From: JAVBMP01 sp031552315
GTDB lineage: Bacteria > Desulfobacterota > Desulfovibrionia > Desulfovibrionales > Desulfovibrionaceae
Direction of reading: 5' to 3'
DNA length: 20,934 nucleotides
Assembly: GCA_031552315.1 (NCBI GenBank)
Contig: JAVBMP010000094.1
Coordinates: 1 to 20,934 of the forward strand
Positions 15,677 through 20,934 of this stretch are shown here, one piece after another. Position numbers and translations under genes: made by a program. Position 1 is the first letter of the stretch; every line of letters starts with the position of its first letter. Below the pieces are notes generated by a model. It saw only the letters and a program-made list of their open reading frames with translations, ran no database searches and had not been told where the DNA came from.

Positions 15677-16561
15677 ATGAGCTTTGCAGATAAAAACAGC
15701 GCCTGCCCGGATATGTATACTGACAAGTGCCCGGATATTTGTACTGACAAGTGCCCGGATATTTGTACTGGCAAGTGCCCGGACGCTTCTACGGACAAGC
15801 GCGTAACCCCTTGCGGCGAACAGCCCATATATTTAAGCCTTGTCATCCCGGTTTATAATGAGGAAGACAACCTGCGTGAACTGTTCGCGGAAATTGCCGC
15901 CGCCCTTGCCACGCGCCCGGCGGACTGGGAAGCGCTGTTCATTGATGACGGCAGCACGGACAACAGCCTGAAAACCCTGCGGGAAATTGCCGCCGGGCAT
16001 CAGCAGGCCCGTTACCTTTCCCTGGCCGCCAACCGTGGGCAAAGCGCGGCTTTTTGCGCCGGCTTCAAGGAAATACGCGGACAAGTGGTAGTCACTCTGG
16101 ATGCGGACTTGCAAAATGACCCGGCGGATATCCCGGCCTTGCTGAAACTTTATGAGCAAGGCTACGATATGGTAGCCGGCAAGCGGGAAAAACGGCAAGA
16201 TACCCTCAGCAAGCGTCTGGCCTCCAGAGTGGGCAATAAAATACGCAACTGGCTTACCCGTGAGGATATTACAGATACCGGCTGTTCACTTAAGGTCATG
16301 CGCGCTTCCATGCTGCGGGAAATTCCCCCTTTTAACGGCATGCACCGTTTTTTCCCAACCCTTTTGCGCATGCAGGGGGCAAAACGCATTGAAGCGGCGG
16401 TCAACCACCGGCCCCGCCGGTACGGGGTTTCCAAATACGGAGTGCTTGACCGCGCCTTCAAAGCGTTTTATGACCTGTTGGCCGTGCGCTGGATGCAGTC
16501 GCGCCATTTCAGCTATCAAATAAAAGAAAAAAGCTCCGAAGCCGGTCGGAACGGGGATTGA
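15677..16561 (+). CDS. Family 2 glycosyltransferase (DPM1/GtrB-like) with repeat-expanded N-terminus
   Basis: Likely transfers a sugar from a nucleotide sugar to a polyprenyl phosphate or related lipid carrier at the inner membrane. 294 residues. The GT-A domain begins near residue 52 (LSLVIPVYNEEDNL), with FIDDGSTDN near 86-94, the family's DADLQNDP near 140-147 (metal and donor site), and RRYGVSKYG near 248-256. It ends without the C-terminal membrane helices of GtrB/ArnC, so it is a short, peripheral type. The first ~50 residues are unusual: four Cys-containing octamers (unit TDKCPDIC) encoded by 24-bp repeats. No clear ribosome site precedes the ATG at 15677; an in-frame ATG at 15713 lies inside the repeat. 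The following gene resembles the lipid A biosynthesis N-terminal domain often paired with such enzymes. Confidence 0.85.
   Translation: MSFADKNSACPDMYTDKCPDICTDKCPDICTGKCPDASTDKRVTPCGEQPIYLSLVIPVYNEEDNLRELFAEIAAALATRPADWEALFIDDGSTDNSLKTLREIAAGHQQARYLSLAANRGQSAAFCAGFKEIRGQVVVTLDADLQNDPADIPALLKLYEQGYDMVAGKREKRQDTLSKRLASRVGNKIRNWLTREDITDTGCSLKVMRASMLREIPPFNGMHRFFPTLLRMQGAKRIEAAVNHRPRRYGVSKYGVLDRAFKAFYDLLAVRWMQSRHFSYQIKEKSSEAGRNGD
15704..15799 (+). repeat. Four 24-bp tandem repeats in the glycosyltransferase N-terminus
   Basis: Four adjacent 24-bp units at 15704-15727, 15728-15751, 15752-15775 and 15776-15799. Units 2 and 3 differ by one base, unit 1 by a few, unit 4 is degenerate. They encode CPDxxTDK octamers with Cys spaced about four and eight residues apart, upstream of the catalytic domain. 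Confidence 0.92.
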
Positions 16562-16587
16562 TTTTGGAAAACCAGGTCATATACAAT

Positions 16588-17067
16588 ATGCATATGTTTT
16601 TTATGCTGGCCGCCTTTTCACAGATGGCGGGCCTGTTCGCCTATGGCATGGGCCTGTTTGGCGCAAGGCTGTGTCCGGGCGGGCAGCGCCGCTTTTGCCG
16701 CCGCCTTGGGCAATCCATATCCTTGCTGCTGCTTGTTGCCGGTTCCGCCTTCATGTTGTTTTTCGCCTTCAGGGAAAGGGACGCCACGCTGTTTTTGGGG
16801 CAACTGGCCTTTTTGCTGGCCGCCCTGCTTGTTACCTGGCCGCGCCGCAAGCACGCCGCGCCGCGCGGCCCGGGACAATATGCCTGGGCACAACACGCCT
16901 GGGGACAAAAAGCCGGGCAAAATACCGCGCAAGCGCCAATACGCATGCCTGGACACATGGCAGGGGATATGGCCGGAAATATGGCCGGGCCCGTGTCCTG
17001 CTCCATGCCCGGCCCCGTGTCCAGCCCCATGTCCCGCATGTTGCCCCAGACGCAAAAAACCGCCTAG
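16588..17067 (+). CDS. Small membrane protein resembling the lipid A biosynthesis N-terminal domain, with repeat tail
   Basis: Three hydrophobic helices in the first ~95 residues. The segment running from SISLLLLVAGSAF through FAFRERDATLFLGQ resembles the S-L-L-G-x-x-L-L-x-Y-A-x-x-R-x-D-P-V-x-x-L-G-Q core of the LABN domain found beside lipid-carrier glycosyltransferases. The match is partial (no clear RFxxQW). The last ~70 residues are low complexity: five-residue units around QHAWG, then four-residue Met/Gly/Pro/Ser units from 12-bp DNA repeats. The start is uncertain: the ATG at 16588 (AGG 12 nt upstream) is given, but a TTG at 16558 overlapping the glycosyltransferase stop, with GGA 7 nt upstream, would add ten residues. 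Likely translated with the glycosyltransferase. Confidence 0.55.
   Translation: MHMFFMLAAFSQMAGLFAYGMGLFGARLCPGGQRRFCRRLGQSISLLLLVAGSAFMLFFAFRERDATLFLGQLAFLLAALLVTWPRRKHAAPRGPGQYAWAQHAWGQKAGQNTAQAPIRMPGHMAGDMAGNMAGPVSCSMPGPVSSPMSRMLPQTQKTA
16873..16917 (+). repeat. Three 15-bp tandem repeats
   Basis: Three adjacent units (16873-16887, 16888-16902, 16903-16917; consensus near GGACAACACGCCTGG) encode five-residue QxAWG-like units in the tail of the LABN-like protein. Confidence 0.7.
16944..17039 (+). repeat. About eight 12-bp degenerate tandem repeats
   Basis: Eight 12-bp units in two subtypes, CATGGCCGGGGA-like then CGTGTCCAGCCC/CATGCCCGGCCC alternating, encode MAGx and PVSS/MPGP units at the C-terminus of the LABN-like protein. 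The alternating second half suggests a 24-bp higher-order unit. Confidence 0.75.
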
Positions 17068-17108
17068 CCCGCCCACAGCGGACAGCCTATTTTCAGGAAT
17101 TTTCGGAT

Positions 17109-17837
17109 ATGAAAGCCCTAAGCCTACCCGCCAAAAGCCTGCTTAAGGGCAGTATTCTTTTTTTATCCATGGTGGGGCTGGCGCTTTTGCTTTCCTGGTC
17201 CGACATGGCCGGGTTTCTGGAATCTGACCGGTTCAGCTCTTACGTGCGGCAGCACTATTCCGCCGGCTGCCTGGTTTTTATAGGAATTGCCGCCCTTGGC
17301 TCCGCCCTTTCTGTGCCGCGTCAATTTCTGGGCTGGTGCGCGGGGTATCTTTTCGGCGCGGGCCTTGGCCTGCTTTGGGTAAACCTGGCCGCCACCCTGG
17401 GCTGCGCGTTAAGCTTCATTTATTCACGCTATGTTGGCCGTAACACGCTGCAAAAATTGTTTGGGCAGCATCTGGAGCCGGTAAACCGTTTTTTATGCGC
17501 CAGCCCGTTCGGGGCCACGCTTACCATACGCTTCATGCCCTTTGGGCATAACGCCACGGTGAATGTGCTGGCCGGGCTTTCACAAATTCAGCCCCTGCCC
17601 TTTATTTTTGGCTCTTTTATCGGGTATATCCCCCAGCACCTTATTTTTTCCTTGCTGGGCAGCGGCGTGCAGGTTTCCACCCGTTTCAGCATGGGCGCGG
17701 CCAGCGTGCTGTTTGTCCTGTCCAGCCTGCTGGGTTACGCTGTTTACAAAAAACACAGCAAAAGAAAATTGCTGGCGAATATTCTGGACATAAAAGATGA
17801 TGACGCGCCGCCTTCCGGAACAAGCGGAATAAATTGA
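17109..17837 (+). CDS. TVP38/TMEM64 family (DedA-like, SNARE-associated) membrane protein
   Basis: 242 residues with about five to six hydrophobic segments. The family core is visible: CAGYLFGAGLGLLWVNLAATLGCALSFIYSRYVGR near residues 79-113 (split by Gly-rich turns), then TIRFMPFGHNATVNVLAGL near 138-156, corresponding to the family's R-F-x-P-x-x-x-x-x-x-N-x-x-x-G motif, and FIGYIPQH. DedA/TVP38 proteins are known or proposed to move lipids or polyprenyl carriers across membranes; the envelope setting fits, but the substrate is unknown. I chose the ATG at 17109 (AGGA about 10 nt upstream); the reading frame is open much farther upstream, but that part overlaps the LABN-like gene's repeats in another frame. 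It lies 41 bp after the previous gene. Confidence 0.82.
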   Translation: MKALSLPAKSLLKGSILFLSMVGLALLLSWSDMAGFLESDRFSSYVRQHYSAGCLVFIGIAALGSALSVPRQFLGWCAGYLFGAGLGLLWVNLAATLGCALSFIYSRYVGRNTLQKLFGQHLEPVNRFLCASPFGATLTIRFMPFGHNATVNVLAGLSQIQPLPFIFGSFIGYIPQHLIFSLLGSGVQVSTRFSMGAASVLFVLSSLLGYAVYKKHSKRKLLANILDIKDDDAPPSGTSGIN

Positions 17838-17861
17838 CCTTGGACATTTTGGTTTTAAATT
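17834..17861 (+). promoter_or_regulatory. Possible promoter for the MFS gene
   Basis: TTGACC (17834-17839) and TAAATT (17856-17861) are 16 bp apart, at the TVP38 stop codon. This leaves a leader of roughly 115-120 nt before the ATG at 17986. The match is reasonable for a weak sigma70 site; use is inferred. Confidence 0.3.
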
Positions 17862-17869
17862 TGTTCACC

Positions 17870-17911
17870 TTTGAATGCGCCCGCTTTGGATGCGCCCGCG
17901 TTGAATATGCC
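17870..17911. repeat. Intergenic 15-bp tandem repeat
   Basis: TTTGAATGCGCCCGC (17870-17884) and TTTGGATGCGCCCGC (17885-17899) differ by one base. A partial, degraded third copy runs to 17911. It lies in the 148-bp gap between the TVP38 and MFS genes, which otherwise shows only the possible promoter. Confidence 0.8.
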
Positions 17912-17985
17912 AGGCAGGCCGCTTCAGCAAACAGGATCATTGCATAACTGTCTTCAAACGAATTACCCGCTTGAAAGGGCATACC

Positions 17986-19200
17986 ATGTCAGCCAATACG
18001 GCCCCCGCGGGCCAGAATATATCTTTTTTGCAGGCCTGCGCAGACGGCCCCACCCTTATCGCCTTCAGCCTTACCCTTATCATGACCATTGGCGTGGCGG
18101 GCATAACCCCGGTTTTGCCCGCGGTTATGCAAAAATTCGCCGCAACCCCTATAAGCGTGGCCTGGGTCATAACCATTTTTACCCTGCCGGGCGTACTTAT
18201 TTTGCCGCTTGTGGGCATGTTGGCCGACCGCTATGGCCGCAAGACGGTGCTTATGCCGTCTTTGGTTATTTTTATATTTGCCAGCGTGGGCGCGGGGTTG
18301 GCAGAAAGCTTTGCCGGGCTGCTTTTTTGGCGCTTTGTGCAGGGGCTTGGTTCCACCGCCATGGGCTTTTTGCCCAGCGTCATTTTGGCGGACCGCTATC
18401 AGGGGCCGGCTTTGCCAAGGCTTATGGGTTACAACGCGGCGGTGCTTAGCGTGGGCACTGCCATAGCCCCGGCCCTGGGCGGGCTGTTCGGCGCGTTGCA
18501 CTGGCGCTTGCCCCTTATGCTGGGGCTGGCGGCCCTGCTGCCCCTGATTGTGGCCTTGCGCATACCCCTGCGCGGCAAAGCGCAAGGCAGCGGGCTGAAG
18601 GAATATTGGGGCAGTTCATGGGCTACCATCAAAAACCCCTATACCATTTTGCTTTTTATCTTCGGTTTTTTAAGCTTCCTGATGCTTTACGGCCCAATAA
18701 TCACCTGCCTTCCGCTTTTGCAGCAACAAAAATTCGCCGCCACGCCCATGGTGATAGGCATTTTTTCCGTGCTTTTTTCCCTTGGGGGCTGCCTTTCTTC
18801 CGCCTTTTTGGGCCGCCTGACGGGGCGCTTCAGCCTGCGTACGCTGCTGGCAGGCAGCCAGCTGCTTTATATCGCGGGCCTTTTGGCCATACCGCTGGTG
18901 CCCGCTTCCGCAATGCCCTTTTTGGCCTTGCCTTTGATCATATATGGCCTGGGGCAGGGGCTTAACACCCCCATTGTCATAATGTTGCAGGTGCGCCGGG
19001 CGCCGGATGAAAACAAGGCGTCCATCATGTCCACCCACAACATGCTGATGCGCCTTGCGCAAAGCCTGGCCCCGGTCATGTTTGGGTATATCTACCACCA
19101 CGCGTCGCCAACCGCCGCTTTTTTCACAGGCGCGTTTGTAGCGGGCATTATGGTGGCCCTTTCACTGCTTAGCCCTTCGCCCAAAAAAAGTAAAAATTGA
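17986..19200 (+). CDS. MFS transporter, DHA1 drug/metabolite efflux type
   Basis: Inner-membrane secondary transporter, 404 residues with 12 predicted membrane helices by eye. Motif A is clear (GMLADRYGRKTVL near residues 71-83), and the 12-helix drug-efflux motif C appears as GTAIAPALGGLFG near 161-173. The later loop GRLTGRFSLRTLL is the second-half motif A copy. These point to the drug:H+ antiporter group (DHA1, Bcr/CflA or EmrD-like); the substrate cannot be read. AAGGG 6 nt before the ATG at 17986 fixes the start; a TTG at 17971 in frame is less likely. It is followed with almost no gap by the O-antigen-ligase-like gene. Its location in an envelope cluster may mean export of a small molecule rather than drug resistance. 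Confidence 0.88.
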   Translation: MSANTAPAGQNISFLQACADGPTLIAFSLTLIMTIGVAGITPVLPAVMQKFAATPISVAWVITIFTLPGVLILPLVGMLADRYGRKTVLMPSLVIFIFASVGAGLAESFAGLLFWRFVQGLGSTAMGFLPSVILADRYQGPALPRLMGYNAAVLSVGTAIAPALGGLFGALHWRLPLMLGLAALLPLIVALRIPLRGKAQGSGLKEYWGSSWATIKNPYTILLFIFGFLSFLMLYGPIITCLPLLQQQKFAATPMVIGIFSVLFSLGGCLSSAFLGRLTGRFSLRTLLAGSQLLYIAGLLAIPLVPASAMPFLALPLIIYGLGQGLNTPIVIMLQVRRAPDENKASIMSTHNMLMRLAQSLAPVMFGYIYHHASPTAAFFTGAFVAGIMVALSLLSPSPKKSKN

Positions 19201-19226
19201 CAGTTTGTCAGGCGCAAAAAAAGTAT

Positions 19227-20684
19227 ATGAACACCGGTTTTTCACCTGTTGAGCAAGAAAAACTTTTGAATGGCCTGGGCCTGGCCCTGGCCAACCTGAT
19301 TATTTTTACCACGCTTGTTCTGTTTTTTTGCATTGTAAGCAACATTTCCATAGCCGTTCCCAGCATTTTGCTGGCGGTTTACGGGCTTGGGTTGCTTATT
19401 TTGGGCCGTTTGCGCCTGTTTTCCTTTTACGGCCTGGCAGGGTTGCTGTTTATCAGCTACATTTTTTTGCAATTTATTGTTTACCCCGCGCGTTTCAGCA
19501 TAGTGCAGGCGCTGTGCTTCCCTTTTTTTGGCGGGTTCGCCCTGTATTTTTCCGCTGAAAAACGGCAGGAGGCCTTTGAAAACTTCACCCGCTACCTGCC
19601 GGGCGTGTTTCTGCTAAGCGTTTTGCTGCTTTTCCCCTGGTTGGCCCTTAGCGGCCCCCTGAGCGAGCTTTTCCGCGCCGGAAGGCTGATTTGGGTGCTG
19701 GATCATCACAATGACCTTGGTTTTTTGTCATCCACCGTTGTGCTTGCCGGTTGTTGCTTCCTGTTTGACAAAAGCGCCCGCAGAAAGCCCGGGCCAGACA
19801 GGCAGACCCTGCGCGCGGCCTGGCAGGGGCTGGCGCAAGAACGCCCCCTGCCGCGCCTTGTGGGCGGCTTTAACCTTGCGGCCAATCATATTTTTGGTCT
19901 GTTTGCCCACCCGGCCGTGGTGATAGCGGGGGTGCTTGTCGCCTTTGTATTCATAATTCTTTGCGCCTCGCGCAGTTCCTTGTTCGGTTGCACCGCTGTG
20001 GCCGCGCTTTTTTGGGGCAAGGGAATATGGCGGGAAAAAAGGCTGCGCAAATTCATACTGCTTGCTTTTGCCGGGCTGGCCCTGCTTTATCTGCTGCTGT
20101 TCATTTTTTTTCCCTCCAACGCCTATTTGCCGGGGCATACGCCTGAACGCATGATAAAGGTCTTTACAGACCCCACGGGTGACGCAACCTTCCAGTCGCG
20201 CCGTCCGGTATGGGAAAGCGCCTGGGACGGTTTTTCCAAACACCCCCTTACCGGGCAGGGCCTGGACAGTTTTACGGATCAGCACCGGGAATATACGCTG
20301 GCCCACATCGCGCGGTTCAAGAACCAGCTTGGGCGCGGCACAGTTTTTTATGACACCCTGATCCTTACCCACGCGCACAACCAGTGGCTTATGCTGCTGG
20401 CGGAAACAGGCATTATAGGCACAGCGCTTTTTGCCACGCTGTTTCTTTTGCCCCTGGGGTACGGGGTAATCAAACGCCGTTCGCTTGGCCTGGGCGTGCC
20501 CCTGCTGCTTTATTACAGCTTTGTAATGGCCTTTGAAGCCCCGCTTTACACCCCGCACACCGGATGCATACTTTTGCTGCTTTTTGGTTTTTATGCCTGT
20601 TGCAGGGCGAACGCGCGCGCAAAAAAGGCCGGCAACAAGGTGCCGGCCGAAAATGAGACCATAACAACCGCGCCGCCCGCCTGA
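19227..20684 (+). CDS. O-antigen ligase / Wzy-like polymerase family protein
   Basis: Polytopic inner-membrane protein of 485 residues that probably joins or polymerises surface polysaccharide on the periplasmic face. It has ten or more hydrophobic segments. The Wzy_C-type loop is recognisable: QSRRPVWESAWDGFSKHPLTGQGLDSF near residues 323-349 (R..W..a...hPl.G.G), then THAHNQWLMLLAETGIIG near 381-398, where the family has H-x-H-N and LLAETG. This fits WaaL, Wzy or a polysaccharide/protein O-oligosaccharyltransferase; sequence alone does not separate these. The ATG at 19227 has only a weak ribosome site; a TTG at 19197 overlapping the MFS stop would add ten residues. With the glycosyltransferase and LABN-like genes upstream it supports a surface-glycan role for the cluster. 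Confidence 0.82.
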   Translation: MNTGFSPVEQEKLLNGLGLALANLIIFTTLVLFFCIVSNISIAVPSILLAVYGLGLLILGRLRLFSFYGLAGLLFISYIFLQFIVYPARFSIVQALCFPFFGGFALYFSAEKRQEAFENFTRYLPGVFLLSVLLLFPWLALSGPLSELFRAGRLIWVLDHHNDLGFLSSTVVLAGCCFLFDKSARRKPGPDRQTLRAAWQGLAQERPLPRLVGGFNLAANHIFGLFAHPAVVIAGVLVAFVFIILCASRSSLFGCTAVAALFWGKGIWREKRLRKFILLAFAGLALLYLLLFIFFPSNAYLPGHTPERMIKVFTDPTGDATFQSRRPVWESAWDGFSKHPLTGQGLDSFTDQHREYTLAHIARFKNQLGRGTVFYDTLILTHAHNQWLMLLAETGIIGTALFATLFLLPLGYGVIKRRSLGLGVPLLLYYSFVMAFEAPLYTPHTGCILLLLFGFYACCRANARAKKAGNKVPAENETITTAPPA

Positions 20685-20720
20685 AAACACCGGCATGCCG
20701 TCCGCCCCGCCGGGCGGCTT

Positions 20721-20758
20721 GGGCCAGATGATTGGCCCGCCGGGCAAAACAGCCCGGC
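20721..20758 (+). other. Two back-to-back GC-rich hairpins after the ligase gene
   Basis: GGGCCA (20721-20726) pairs with TGGCCC (20733-20738) around a 6-nt loop. Directly after it, GCCGGGC (20739-20745) pairs with GCCCGGC (20752-20758) around AAAACA. They lie 37 bp past the ligase stop. No T-run follows, so these would not be standard intrinsic terminators, though they may protect the 3' end of the transcript. Confidence 0.55.
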
Positions 20759-20799
20759 CAGGGTTACCGGGTAAGCCCGCCCTACAAGCACATCGAGGC

Positions 20800-20934
20800 C
20801 ATTGCACAATGAGAATTTTTGTTCTTTTACAAGGAATGCGAGTTTTGCGCGGAGGGAGTATATTCAAGCATATATGACCTTCGCGCGGGACGAAGCATGA
20901 CGCAGTAAAAGGGCAAAAAGGCCATTGTGCAACG
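20800..20934. mobile_element. 135-bp MITE-like element with ~30-bp terminal inverted repeats
   Basis: The left end (20800-20830) and the reverse complement of the right end (20905-20934) align closely. Both read C, one variable base, TTGCACAATG, three to four variable bases, TTTTTG, two variable bases, CTTTTAC. The interior (20831-20904) is AT- and GC-mixed, with further partial palindromes (GCGCGGAGG against CCTTCGCGC) and no open frame long enough for a transposase. This fits a miniature non-autonomous element or other dispersed palindromic repeat. The right end coincides with the window edge, so the boundary and any target duplication cannot be seen. Confidence 0.6.

Noticed and set aside
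15704..15799. CRISPR-like array
   Set aside because: The 24-bp units are directly abutting with no spacers and are in frame with a glycosyltransferase, so this is a tandem repeat in coding DNA.
16671..17108. N-terminal extension of the TVP38 protein to 388 residues
   Set aside because: The upstream part overlaps the LABN-like gene's repeats in another frame and reads as basic low-complexity sequence. The ATG at 17109 begins right before the first membrane helix.
19728..20867. Minus-strand open frame of 379 codons opposite the ligase gene
   Set aside because: The plus-strand frame has membrane helices and the H-x-H-N/LLAETG motif; the antisense is basic low-information sequence.
20695..20877. 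Small 60-codon plus-strand frame at the right edge
   Set aside because: It runs through GC hairpins and into the palindromic element, with no ribosome site or recognisable product.

Overview
The window looks like chromosome of a Desulfovibrionaceae-type sulfate or sulfite reducer (Deltaproteobacteria/Desulfobacterota). This is inferred from remembered family and gene-order patterns, not from a search. The clues are an acetyl-CoA carboxylase carboxyltransferase with the alpha half fused ahead of the beta half, next to a divergent biotin carboxylase; the order Nnr, TsaE, aspartate kinase, citramalate synthase; and GC-rich codon use with dense, overlapping genes. Nearly all of the window is coding. 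I found no rRNA, tRNA, CRISPR array or complete insertion sequence.

Left end (1-3711): two minus-strand genes for fatty-acid synthesis start-up, accC followed 9 bp later by the fused AccA-AccD carboxyltransferase, which runs off the left edge. A 136-bp divergent intergenic region follows. It holds a 17-bp palindrome lying across a plausible accC promoter, and a second inverted repeat near the purine nucleoside phosphorylase start.

Middle (3712-14850): a long, tightly packed plus-strand run, probably one or a few transcripts. It begins with purine nucleoside phosphorylase. Four exported or membrane-anchored proteins of unknown function follow; three share a Y-x-x-x-L-P-x-G-W domain and two share a C-terminal cytoplasmic Y-x-D-D-V motif. 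Then come the housekeeping genes nnr (NAD(P)H-hydrate repair), tsaE (t6A tRNA modification), lysC and cimA (aspartate-family and isoleucine precursors), and a 615-residue protein with a DUF89/ARMT1-like core. A 61-bp hairpin fills the lysC-cimA gap and ends just before the cimA start.

Right part (14828-20684): a perfect-consensus sigma70 promoter, lying partly inside the end of the 615-residue gene, precedes an envelope-type cluster: a DUF4254-like protein, a family 2 glycosyltransferase, a small protein resembling the lipid A biosynthesis N-terminal domain, a TVP38/TMEM64 (DedA-like) membrane protein, an MFS transporter and an O-antigen-ligase-like protein. Surface polysaccharide or lipid-linked sugar metabolism is the likely theme.

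Right edge (20685-20934): two GC-rich hairpins, then a 135-bp element bounded by about 30-bp terminal inverted repeats, resembling a MITE or other dispersed palindromic repeat.

A recurring feature is the set of short tandem DNA repeats with periods that are multiples of three, embedded in frame in linkers and tails of several otherwise ordinary proteins: 12-bp units in three genes, a 24-bp unit in the glycosyltransferase, 9- and 15-bp units elsewhere, and one intergenic 15-bp repeat.
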